A stretch of DNA of 7,352 nt from Kangiellaceae bacterium (GTDB taxonomy: Bacteria; Pseudomonadota; Gammaproteobacteria; Enterobacterales; Kangiellaceae), in contig JAUUYO010000171.1 in NCBI GenBank assembly GCA_030590405.1, positions 1-7,352 of the forward strand, read 5' to 3'. Positions 1 through 6,792 of the stretch are shown here, one piece after another. Position numbers and translations under genes: made by a program. Position 1 is the first letter of the stretch. Every line of letters starts with the position of its first letter. The notes below the pieces were generated by a model. It was not told the origin of the DNA, made no database searches, and saw only the letters and a list, made by a program, of their open reading frames with translations.

Positions 1-1357
1 GATCGACAACGCTTCCTATTATCGCCTGGAAGATAACGATTGCCACTATTACAAAAATCACTCTGGTTGTGGAAATACATTAAATTTACAACACCCAAGA
101 GTCTTGCAATTAGTGATGGATAGTTTGCGTTACTGGGTTGAAATGATGGGCGTTGATGGTTTTCGTTTTGACCTGGCTCCGATCCTGGGACGGGGTCGAC
201 AAGGTAAAGAAGACTTTGTTGATTACAGTTCTTTTTTTGCAGCTGTCAGACAAGACCCGGTATTAGCCAATGTTAAATTAATTGCAGAGCCATGGGATGT
301 GGGACCTGCCGGTTATCAATTAGGGCGCTTTCCGAAAAATTGGATGGAGTGGAACGATCGATTTAGAGACACGGTAAGACGCTTTTGGCGAGGCGATAAA
401 GGGATGTTACCTGAAATGGCAAAACGCTTACACGGGTCCAATGATATTTTTTCACAAAAGGGCAGGCGGCCTTATTCGAGCGTTAATTATGTCGCTTCTC
501 ATGATGGCTTTACCCTGAATGATTTGGTCAGCTATAAGCATCGTCACAATGAGGCGAATGATGAAAGCGGTCAAGATGGGCATCCAGCCAACTTTAATGA
601 CAATAACGGTGTTGAAGGTGTTACAGACGATCAATCGATCAACCAAATTAGAGCGCAACAAAAGCGTAATATTCTGGCTACATTATTGTTAGCTCAAGGC
701 ACACCAATGTTGCTTGGCGGCGATGAGTTTGGCAATAGTCAGTTGGGCAACAATAACGCGTACTGTCAAGACAATGAAATCTCCTGGTTAGATTGGTCAG
801 TTTTACAATCGGAAGATTTAAATTCAGAAGAAAATTGGGGGCAAAAGAAACAACATTGCTTTGTAAAAAAACTGATCCAGTTACGCAAAGAACACCCGTT
901 ACTAAACCGAAAAAGTTATCAGCATGGTAACAAAATTTCAGATAAAACGGGGCTGCCAGATATTAGTTGGTTAAACCCTGATGGTCAGCTAATGAGTGAT
1001 GCTAATTGGCATGATCATAACCTTCAATGTTTTGCGATGTTGTTAGCGGATGTCGAAGAACATCTGCAGATCGAAAAAGCGCATATGATCCCTGATGATT
1101 TTTGCTCCATCGAATATGGTCAGGACGATGCATTACTTATTATATTCAACGCTCATGAACACAGTTTACCTTTTTCTTATTCTGGAACAGCGGGTGACTG
1201 GGAAAAAATTATTGATACGGCATCTGACATTAATACCGTTGGAACGCCAACAGAAATTAGTTTCTGTAAACAAAGCAAAGAACACTTTAACTTTACCGTC
1301 GCCGCCAGCAGTTGTGTTGTACTTAGTTATAACCAACATCAAATAGAACCTGATTAA
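1..1357 (+). CDS. glgX: Glycogen debranching enzyme GlgX (GH13 isoamylase type), 5'-truncated by window edge
   Basis: This enzyme hydrolyses alpha-1,6 branch linkages of glycogen or limit dextrins in the cytoplasm. The reading frame is open from base 2 (base 1 ends the previous codon) and gives 451 residues before the TAA at 1355-1357. Family members are roughly 650-720 residues, so about the first third is missing to the left. The ATG at 104 is internal and is not the start. Visible GH13 signatures, in order, are SGCGNTLN near the left edge, GVDGFRFDLAP with the nucleophile Asp at 170-172, LIAEPWDVGP with the acid/base Glu at 287-289, and VASHDGFTLND with the third catalytic Asp at 503-505. 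These are followed by TPMLLGGDEFGNSQLGNNNAYCQDN, a stretch typical of GlgX/isoamylase. The C-terminal part (about 950-1354) is the usual beta domain. The gene overlaps malQ by one base, which suggests an operon for alpha-glucan breakdown. The main alternative name is isoamylase/TreX-type debranching enzyme; bacterial gene order favours GlgX. Confidence 0.95.
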   Translation, partial: IDNASYYRLEDNDCHYYKNHSGCGNTLNLQHPRVLQLVMDSLRYWVEMMGVDGFRFDLAPILGRGRQGKEDFVDYSSFFAAVRQDPVLANVKLIAEPWDVGPAGYQLGRFPKNWMEWNDRFRDTVRRFWRGDKGMLPEMAKRLHGSNDIFSQKGRRPYSSVNYVASHDGFTLNDLVSYKHRHNEANDESGQDGHPANFNDNNGVEGVTDDQSINQIRAQQKRNILATLLLAQGTPMLLGGDEFGNSQLGNNNAYCQDNEISWLDWSVLQSEDLNSEENWGQKKQHCFVKKLIQLRKEHPLLNRKSYQHGNKISDKTGLPDISWLNPDGQLMSDANWHDHNLQCFAMLLADVEEHLQIEKAHMIPDDFCSIEYGQDDALLIIFNAHEHSLPFSYSGTAGDWEKIIDTASDINTVGTPTEISFCKQSKEHFNFTVAASSCVVLSYNQHQIEPD

Positions 1358-3615
1358 TGACTAGAATAGATAATAAAAAACAGAGAATTTTGCATATGAC
1401 TCCAATTGAACGACTAGCAAATCAGGTTGGTTTTCACAGTTGCTATACCAATAGCTTTGGTGAACAAGTTTACGCAACCGATGATTCACGTTTTGCGTTG
1501 CTCAAAGCGATGGGATTTAAGGTCGATAGTGATACATCGATAGAAGAATGTATTAATGAACTCAATGACAGACCCTGGCTTAGTTTGTTGCCTGATACGC
1601 AAATATTACATTCTGAAAACGAGCAGTTTACTATTTCAGTAACGATTAAATCTTCGCAAATACAAGCGTTGCTTAAATGGCAGATTTTAACTGAAAACGG
1701 AAAAACCATTAAAGGCAATCATCAACTGAGTGAACTATCTCGGGTGGCTGAAAATAATCCCTACGACATAGATTATTGTCGCTGCGTGCTAACCTTGCCA
1801 TATTTGTCGGAAGGCTACCACACCTTGCAGATATCGCTTGATGCTGGATTTTCCTCATTTGGTAAAGACGAGTTAGAGCAAAGTGATTCCTGTCATTTAA
1901 TTGTTGCGCCTAAAACATGCTATGGTCCAAGGGATGCGGCAGATTATAAAATGTGGGGATTGGCCGCACAGCTGTATTCACTCAAAAGTAATAATAGTTG
2001 GGGGCTAGGTGATTTTAGTGATTTAAAAAAACTGGTCAAAAATGCTGCCAAAAGAGGTGCTTCTTGTATTGGTCTTAATCCTATTCATCCATTATTTCCC
2101 GGTAATCCGGCTCATCGTAGTCCTTATTCACCGACTAGCCGTAATTTTCTCAATACGATTTATATTGATGTGACTCAGGTGGTAAATTTCGATCAATGTC
2201 AAGCGGCGATCGATAAAGTAAATTCAAAAGGATTTAAACAACAAATTGAAACAGTTAATGCTGCCAAAATGATCGATTATCAACATAGCGCCTGGTTAAA
2301 ATATCAAGTTTTAGAATTGCTTTATCAACATTTCCAAAAAGAACATCTGGCAAGTAACTCCACGCTCGCTAAACAGTATCAGGAGTTTGTCGATGAGTTT
2401 AGCGAAGGGTTAAAAACGTTAGCAACTTTTGACGCGTTATATGAGCACTTCAGAAAAATCGATTTTAATGCGTATGGTTGGACAGCATGGCCTGAAGAAT
2501 ATCAGAACCCAAAATCAAATGCGGTGAAAATATTCCAAAAAGAACACGCTGATAGAGTAGGCTTTTTTCAGTTTATTCAGTGGGTCGCTGATAGCCAGTT
2601 AGAACTGGTAACAAAAGCTGCAAAAGAAAATGGAATGGCGGTTGGCTTATATCTGGATTTAGCGGTTGGATGTGATGGCGGGGGCGCAGATGTTTGGGCG
2701 AACCGCGAGATTTATGTTTCCGGAGGTTCAGTTGGCGCGCCGCCCGATGCGACTAATCTGCTGGGTCAGGATTGGGGATTAACGCCGATTAATCCGTTGG
2801 TTTTAAAACAACAAGGATTTAAACCTTTTATTAATGCCTTGCGAGGTAATATGCGGCACGCTGGCGCGCTGCGTATCGATCATGTTTTAGGTTATATGCG
2901 TCAGTACTGGGTCGCACCGGGAAAGAAGGCTAACGAAGGAATTTACATCACTTTTCCGTTTGAAGAAATGTTAAGAATTATTGCGCTTGAATCGCGCCGC
3001 GCAAAATGTATTGTGATTGGAGAAGATCTTGGAACAACACCTGAAGGGTTCGGACGAGTCATGGCTAGCGCCGGATTATTATCTTATCGAGTGTTATTTT
3101 TTGAGCGTTGGGAAAATGGTCTTTTCCAAAGACCAGAACATTATCCGGAACAATCAATGGTGACTGTTTCTACTCATGATTTGCCAACATTGGCTGGTTG
3201 GTGGACCGGTAATGATTTGCTTTGGCGTGAAAGACTTGAGCTATATCCGACTAAAGAAATGGGACAATCTGATCGCAATAATCGAGTCACCGATCGTCAG
3301 TTATTAATTGATGCAATGGTGGATATGCAAGTACTTGTTCCTGAACATGCTCCTGATACTTCACCTGCAAAAATGAACGCCGAACTCTCGGTTGCGGTTC
3401 AGCGATTTTTAGCCAGAGCACCAAGTAGAATCCAGTTAATTCCGTTAGAAGATGCACTTGGCATAAACGAGCAAGTGAACATTCCAGGAACCATTGACGA
3501 ACATCCCAATTGGCTACAAAGGTTGCCATTTAATACTGATGAAATCTGGCAGCAAGATGACATGAAAAATTTGCTCAATACGATGGGAAAAGAGCGAGGT
3601 CATGTGAGTGAATGA
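1357..3615 (+). CDS. malQ: 4-alpha-glucanotransferase (amylomaltase, GH77)
   Basis: This cytoplasmic enzyme transfers alpha-1,4-glucan segments between maltodextrins, releasing glucose and building longer chains that other enzymes can use. The protein has 752 residues. An N-terminal region (about 1-195) precedes the GH77 barrel, which opens with MWGLAAQLYSL at residue 199. Then come GLNPIHPLFPGNPAHRSPYSP (SPYSPTSR at 255-262), the VGAPPD loop (459-464), ALRIDH with nucleophile Asp508, VIGEDLGT with acid/base Glu556, and STHDLPT with Asp608. As I recall the E. coli MalQ catalytic residues (448, 496, 548), all three sit at a constant offset of 60, so the extra length is entirely N-terminal. The ATG at 1357 overlaps the glgX stop (TAATG) and has no clear Shine-Dalgarno, which suggests translational coupling. 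Met14 (ATG at 1396) begins just before the conserved-looking IERLANQVGF stretch and is a credible alternative start, with only a weak AGAG upstream. The gene is intact and ends at TGA 3613-3615. Confidence 0.96.
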   Translation: MTRIDNKKQRILHMTPIERLANQVGFHSCYTNSFGEQVYATDDSRFALLKAMGFKVDSDTSIEECINELNDRPWLSLLPDTQILHSENEQFTISVTIKSSQIQALLKWQILTENGKTIKGNHQLSELSRVAENNPYDIDYCRCVLTLPYLSEGYHTLQISLDAGFSSFGKDELEQSDSCHLIVAPKTCYGPRDAADYKMWGLAAQLYSLKSNNSWGLGDFSDLKKLVKNAAKRGASCIGLNPIHPLFPGNPAHRSPYSPTSRNFLNTIYIDVTQVVNFDQCQAAIDKVNSKGFKQQIETVNAAKMIDYQHSAWLKYQVLELLYQHFQKEHLASNSTLAKQYQEFVDEFSEGLKTLATFDALYEHFRKIDFNAYGWTAWPEEYQNPKSNAVKIFQKEHADRVGFFQFIQWVADSQLELVTKAAKENGMAVGLYLDLAVGCDGGGADVWANREIYVSGGSVGAPPDATNLLGQDWGLTPINPLVLKQQGFKPFINALRGNMRHAGALRIDHVLGYMRQYWVAPGKKANEGIYITFPFEEMLRIIALESRRAKCIVIGEDLGTTPEGFGRVMASAGLLSYRVLFFERWENGLFQRPEHYPEQSMVTVSTHDLPTLAGWWTGNDLLWRERLELYPTKEMGQSDRNNRVTDRQLLIDAMVDMQVLVPEHAPDTSPAKMNAELSVAVQRFLARAPSRIQLIPLEDALGINEQVNIPGTIDEHPNWLQRLPFNTDEIWQQDDMKNLLNTMGKERGHVSE

Positions 3616-3627
3616 TTTTTTTTGTAG

Positions 3628-3669
3628 AAAAACATGCTTACTGGTTAGTAAGCATTTAAGCGGGTTTTT
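3628..3669 (+). terminator. Probable intrinsic terminator after malQ, possibly bidirectional
   Basis: A perfect 9-bp stem, ATGCTTACT (3634-3642) with AGTAAGCAT (3647-3655), closes a GGTT loop 18 nt after the malQ stop. On the + strand the first T run (3665-3669) lies 9 nt past the stem, but AAAAAC (3628-3633) can also pair with GTTTTT (3664-3669) around an asymmetric bulge. On the - strand the stem is followed at once by a U-rich run, so it looks at least as good in that direction, although no - strand gene is visible here. It separates the glgX-malQ unit from the receptor gene. Confidence 0.6.
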
Positions 3670-3683
3670 ACTTAAATTAAGCA

Positions 3684-3774
3684 TTGATATAGTCAAAATA
3701 TACTTATGAATACGTATGTAGGAGATTGTGTTGATGAATGATATTTGATTATTATTAATATAAGCGCTTACAAA
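3684..3774 (+). promoter_or_regulatory. Probable promoter zone for the TonB-dependent receptor
   Basis: This AT-rich stretch lies between the malQ terminator and the operator. The best sigma70-like pair I see is TTGATG (3731-3736) with TATTAA (3753-3758) at 16-bp spacing, which would put transcription start on or just past the TAAGCGCTTA palindrome, a usual geometry for repression. Weaker options are TTGATT (3745-3750) with TACAAA (3769-3774) at 18 bp, and TTGATA (3684-3689) with TATGAA (3705-3710) at 15 bp. None is a strong consensus. That a promoter exists here is likely; which hexamers are used is not decided by the sequence. Confidence 0.4.
3759..3772. promoter_or_regulatory. LacI-family-type operator (TAAGCGCTTA palindrome)
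   Basis: A perfect 10-bp palindrome TAAGCGCTTA occupies 3761-3770, and 12 of 14 positions are symmetric over 3759-3772. The central AAGCGCTT core with a CpG at the dyad is characteristic of LacI/GalR-family repressor sites, including those of maltose-type regulators. It lies 91 bp before the receptor start codon and overlaps or directly follows the candidate -10 elements. The likely role is repression of the receptor gene, relieved by a sugar. The regulator gene is not in the window, so its identity (MalR-like or other) is inference. Confidence 0.65.
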
Positions 3775-3845
3775 GATAGGCGTAGCTAAAATATAAAAAT
3801 AAACAGTTCGATGGTTAAATAAAATAAACCCTAAAACAACCGATT

Positions 3846-3851
3846 AGGAGG
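3846..3851 (+). promoter_or_regulatory. Shine-Dalgarno of the receptor gene
   Basis: A perfect AGGAGG, followed by another G, sits 10 nt before the ATG at 3862 and fixes that start. TTAGG (3844-3848), which includes the first bases of this site, can pair with CCTAA at 3830-3834 in a short 5-bp stem with a 9-nt loop, so mild occlusion is possible. Confidence 0.85.
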
Positions 3852-3861
3852 GAAGAATAGA

Positions 3862-6678
3862 ATGCTTAAATTTAAACCCAGTAAGTTGACAATTGCTTTA
3901 TTGTCAACTGGAATGATGACACTCGGAGCGCCCGTTTTTGCGGAGCAAGTTGAACGTGTAGCGCAAGCGGAAACTAGTGAAGCGGCAAGTGATGAAGAAG
4001 AAGATGAACAAGTCGTTGTTGTTACAGGTATTCGTGGAAGTTTGGCGCGCTCTCAGGCTATCAAAATGGACAGTTTTTCGATTGTAGAAGCTATTTCTGC
4101 AGAAGATATTGGTAAACTTCCAGATTCTTCTATTGCAGAGTCTATAGCTCGCTTGCCTGGATTAACTTCACAACGTCTCGATGGTCGTTCAAGTCGAGTT
4201 TCTATTCGTGGTTTTGGAGAAAATGAGAGTGGTACGACTTTTAATGGACGTGAGCAGGTTTCTATCAGCGATAACCGAGGTGTGGAATTTGACCTTTACC
4301 CTTCTGAAATAATGAGTGGTGTAACTGTATATAAAACGCCTAATGCGACCTTAGACGGTGAGGGTATTGCTGGTGTGATTGATATGCAAACTATCAAGCC
4401 TTTATCGAAAGGCGAAGATAGAATTATTCAAGTTAACGGTTTATACGAAAAGACTAGTTTTGAGAAATTAAACCCCGATGGCGATGATGATGGATTTAGT
4501 GGTACTGTCTTTTATATGGATAAATTTGCTGACGATACTGTCGGATTAGCAGTCGCTTACTCTATAAAAAATTCTCCAAATCAAGAAAAACGTTGGAATG
4601 CCTGGGGATATCCAGAATTTGACGTTAATGGCCAGATTTTTTCGGTTTTAGGTGGGGCAAAACCTTTTGTTCGTTCGTCAACGCTTGAACGTGATTCTTT
4701 TATGGCTGTACTGGAAATCGCGCCGAGTGATTCAGTGCAAATAACCTTAGATGTATTAGATGTTGACTTTAAAGATACCAAAAGACTTCGTGGTATAGAA
4801 GTGCCTTTTGCATGGGGGCAAGGAGCTGTGTCAGCTATTACTATCGATGACGCAACTGGTTTTGTTACCCAGGGTTTAACAGAAGGTCAACGTGTTGTTG
4901 TACGTAATGACTTTGAAACACGTGAAGCAGATTTAACCTCCGTCGGTTTTAATCTTGAATGGTTCGCTAACGAAACCTGGACACTTGATTTTGACGCAAG
5001 TTATTCTCAAGTTGACCGAAAAGTTTTTAGTCTGGAAAGCTATTCTGGTACAGGTCGAGGTGATGCAGGAGGAGTGGCGGATGATATCGGGTATACCTTC
5101 GATTCAGGTAATACAGGTGCTACTTTCACTCATGGTCTTGACTATAGCGATTTTGGTTTGATTCAATTAGGTGGCCCGTTAACATGGGGTTGGAGTAGTG
5201 CATTAAACGATAGCTTAGGTATTACCGGTACACCACTAGAAAACAGTGGCCAAGATGGTTTTATTAACGCACCTTCTATTGACGATGAGTTAACTTCGTT
5301 AAAATTTGCAGCGCAACAGGAGATAGACAACGGTACGATCGCCAATGTTACATATGGAGTTGCATTCAAAGAACGTGAGAAGAAAAAAGTTTCTGATGGT
5401 TTCTTTATGACCTTATCAGGTTTTCCTGCTAATCCTGGAACACTTCCAGTACCAGAGCAGTATCGATTAGGTTCAGTTTCTCTCGACTTCATCGGCATGG
5501 GTAACATGATTGCCTATAATCCAATGGCACTGATTAATGATGGTTTTTACACCCTTTTGAGTGAAGCGTTAACCGGTACTCAACATCTAACAAAATCCTG
5601 GCAGGTAAAAGAGGAAGTTACTTCCGCATTTGTTTCAGCTGACATTGAGATGCAAGTTGGCGATATGGATTTAACGGGTAATGTTGGTGTTCGTTATGTA
5701 CATACCGAACAATCTTCGAATGGAGCTGCTGGAGATGTTATCAATGGACTCGTTGTTTCATCTTCAACATTTGTTACTCATGACTATAACCATTTCTTGC
5801 CTAGCTTGAATCTGATATTGAAATTAGATGATACTCAAAACATCCGTTTTGGCGTAGCAAAAACGATTTCTCGTGCTCGACTTGATGAAATGAATGCGTC
5901 TGTAACTGCTGTTTATAATCAAACTCCAGATGACAATGGTAACAATTGGAGTGTTAGTGGTGGCAACCCATTATTGGAGCCTAAAGAAGCTATCGGTATT
6001 GATTTAACCTATGATAATTATTTCAGTGACGCAGGGTATTTTTCTATCGCTTATTTTAGAAAAAATTTGGACAACTGGATTTTTGACGGAAACTTCGAAG
6101 TCGATATGACAGGCGTAGTTGACCCGGCAACAGGTATTGTTCCACCTAACCCTATAGCTACTGGTTTTGGTAAAGTGAATGGTGGTGATGGAACAATTAG
6201 TGGTTTGGAATTGTCTTTAACTTTGCCTCTTGATATGGTATCCGATGCCCTTGACGGTTTCGGTGTGATTTTAAGCCACACTGCTATCGATTCGGATATG
6301 CAAGATCCAAACGGTAATGAATTCGAAATTCCAGGACTTTCAGATTCAATCCAGAACTTTACTTTTTACTACGAAAAGAATGGTTTTCAAGCAAGAGCGA
6401 GTATGCGTAAGCGTGATGATTTTAAAGGGGATGTTTTTGGACTAGGTTTTGATACTGTTCAGGTTGATATTCTTGGCGAAACTATCTGGGATGCGCAAAT
6501 CGGATATGACTTTGGCGATGCTGGTTTTGAAGAGCTAGAAGGTCTATCGATTTACTTGCAAGGTCAAAACCTAACGGAAGAACCATTTACTTCATTAAGT
6601 GGTGACAACCCTTTACAGGTTCGTGATTACCAGGATTACGGTAGCACTTATCTTTTGGGCGTAAACTACAAGTTTTAG
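3862..6678 (+). CDS. TonB-dependent outer-membrane receptor (TonB-Xanth-Caulo type), probably oligosaccharide uptake
   Basis: A 938-residue outer-membrane active transporter powered by TonB-ExbBD. The signal peptide is residues 1-27: a KFKPSK basic start, a hydrophobic core, and a likely cut after APVFA. An acidic linker (DEEEDE, 44-49) follows, then a TonB-box-like VVVVTG (51-56). The plug spans about 60-180, with IGKLPDSSIAESIARLPGL, RVSIRGFGENESGTTFNGR and DGEGIAGVIDMQT (from 165). The remainder is a long beta-barrel of alternating aromatic strands ending in the terminal Phe expected for BAM-dependent assembly (GVNYKF). There is no STN signalling domain before the TonB box, so sigma/anti-sigma signalling is not expected. 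Length and plug match the TonB-Xanth-Caulo subfamily, which is often tied to plant or algal sugar uptake. Nearby malQ/glgX, a LacI-type operator and a downstream halogenase homologue suggest a maltodextrin or related glucan, but the substrate is not readable from the sequence. Confidence 0.95.
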   Translation: MLKFKPSKLTIALLSTGMMTLGAPVFAEQVERVAQAETSEAASDEEEDEQVVVVTGIRGSLARSQAIKMDSFSIVEAISAEDIGKLPDSSIAESIARLPGLTSQRLDGRSSRVSIRGFGENESGTTFNGREQVSISDNRGVEFDLYPSEIMSGVTVYKTPNATLDGEGIAGVIDMQTIKPLSKGEDRIIQVNGLYEKTSFEKLNPDGDDDGFSGTVFYMDKFADDTVGLAVAYSIKNSPNQEKRWNAWGYPEFDVNGQIFSVLGGAKPFVRSSTLERDSFMAVLEIAPSDSVQITLDVLDVDFKDTKRLRGIEVPFAWGQGAVSAITIDDATGFVTQGLTEGQRVVVRNDFETREADLTSVGFNLEWFANETWTLDFDASYSQVDRKVFSLESYSGTGRGDAGGVADDIGYTFDSGNTGATFTHGLDYSDFGLIQLGGPLTWGWSSALNDSLGITGTPLENSGQDGFINAPSIDDELTSLKFAAQQEIDNGTIANVTYGVAFKEREKKKVSDGFFMTLSGFPANPGTLPVPEQYRLGSVSLDFIGMGNMIAYNPMALINDGFYTLLSEALTGTQHLTKSWQVKEEVTSAFVSADIEMQVGDMDLTGNVGVRYVHTEQSSNGAAGDVINGLVVSSSTFVTHDYNHFLPSLNLILKLDDTQNIRFGVAKTISRARLDEMNASVTAVYNQTPDDNGNNWSVSGGNPLLEPKEAIGIDLTYDNYFSDAGYFSIAYFRKNLDNWIFDGNFEVDMTGVVDPATGIVPPNPIATGFGKVNGGDGTISGLELSLTLPLDMVSDALDGFGVILSHTAIDSDMQDPNGNEFEIPGLSDSIQNFTFYYEKNGFQARASMRKRDDFKGDVFGLGFDTVQVDILGETIWDAQIGYDFGDAGFEELEGLSIYLQGQNLTEEPFTSLSGDNPLQVRDYQDYGSTYLLGVNYKF
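3884..3909 (+). repeat. Perfect 10-bp inverted repeat inside the receptor signal-peptide codons
   Basis: AGTTGACAAT (3884-3893) and ATTGTCAACT (3900-3909) are exact reverse complements around a 6-nt TGCTTT spacer. The element starts 22 nt after the first base of the ATG and covers codons for roughly SKLTIALLST. In RNA it would form a stable hairpin early in the message; in DNA it could be a dyad protein-binding site. It has no T-tract, so it is not a terminator. The repeat is seen directly; any function is inference. Confidence 0.8.
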
Positions 6679-6695
6679 TCTGAAATAAGTTCGAT

Positions 6696-6733
6696 AAAAA
6701 GCCCTTGGAATGTTAAATTGCAAGGGCTTTTTT
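6696..6733 (+). terminator. Strong intrinsic terminator after the receptor gene
   Basis: GCCCTTG (6701-6707) pairs perfectly with CAAGGGC (6721-6727), followed directly by six Ts (6728-6733). The stem extends through AAAAA (6696-6700) pairing with the T run, and three inner A-T pairs (6709-6711 with 6717-6719) are possible past a G-G mismatch. It begins 17 nt after the receptor stop. The A tract before the stem makes it plausible on both strands. Expression of the following halogenase gene would need read-through or its own promoter. Confidence 0.92.
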
Positions 6734-6783
6734 GTTTCTCTTTTTGAGAGTCAGAAAGCGGTATAGATTAAGGTTAAGAGAGT

Positions 6784-6787
6784 GGAG
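6784..6787 (+). promoter_or_regulatory. Shine-Dalgarno of the halogenase gene
   Basis: GGAG lies 5 nt before the ATG at 6793 and supports that start. I found no convincing -35/-10 pair between the terminator and this site: TTGAGA (6744-6749) and TATAGA (6762-6767) are only 12 bp apart. Confidence 0.7.
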
Positions 6788-6792
6788 TTGTT

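Noticed and set aside
1250..1267. 7-bp hairpin ACAGAAA-TTAG-TTTCTGT near the end of glgX
   Set aside because: It lies within coding sequence, is AT-rich and short, is 90 nt before malQ, and lacks a T-tract. Chance level.
3117..3135. 8-bp hairpin TGGTCTTT-TCC-AAAGACCA inside malQ
   Set aside because: It lies mid-gene with no T-tract and no regulatory position, and stems of this size are expected occasionally by chance.
3710..3717. ATACGTAT 8-bp palindrome upstream of the receptor
   Set aside because: It is short and AT-rich and does not extend further. It cannot be tied to a known regulator family.
3721..3745. Possible CRP site beginning TTGTGTTGATG
   Set aside because: There is no matching TCACA half-site at the required spacing.
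5163..5507. 114-codon open frame on the - strand within the receptor gene
   Set aside because: It is antisense to a clearly coding barrel region, its translation resembles no family I know, and it has no ribosome site or promoter that I can see. The other short antisense frames in the window were dismissed for the same reason.
6738..6767. Possible promoter for the halogenase gene (TTGAGA ... TATAGA)
   Set aside because: The hexamers are only 12 bp apart, too close for sigma70, and no better pair was found in the gap.
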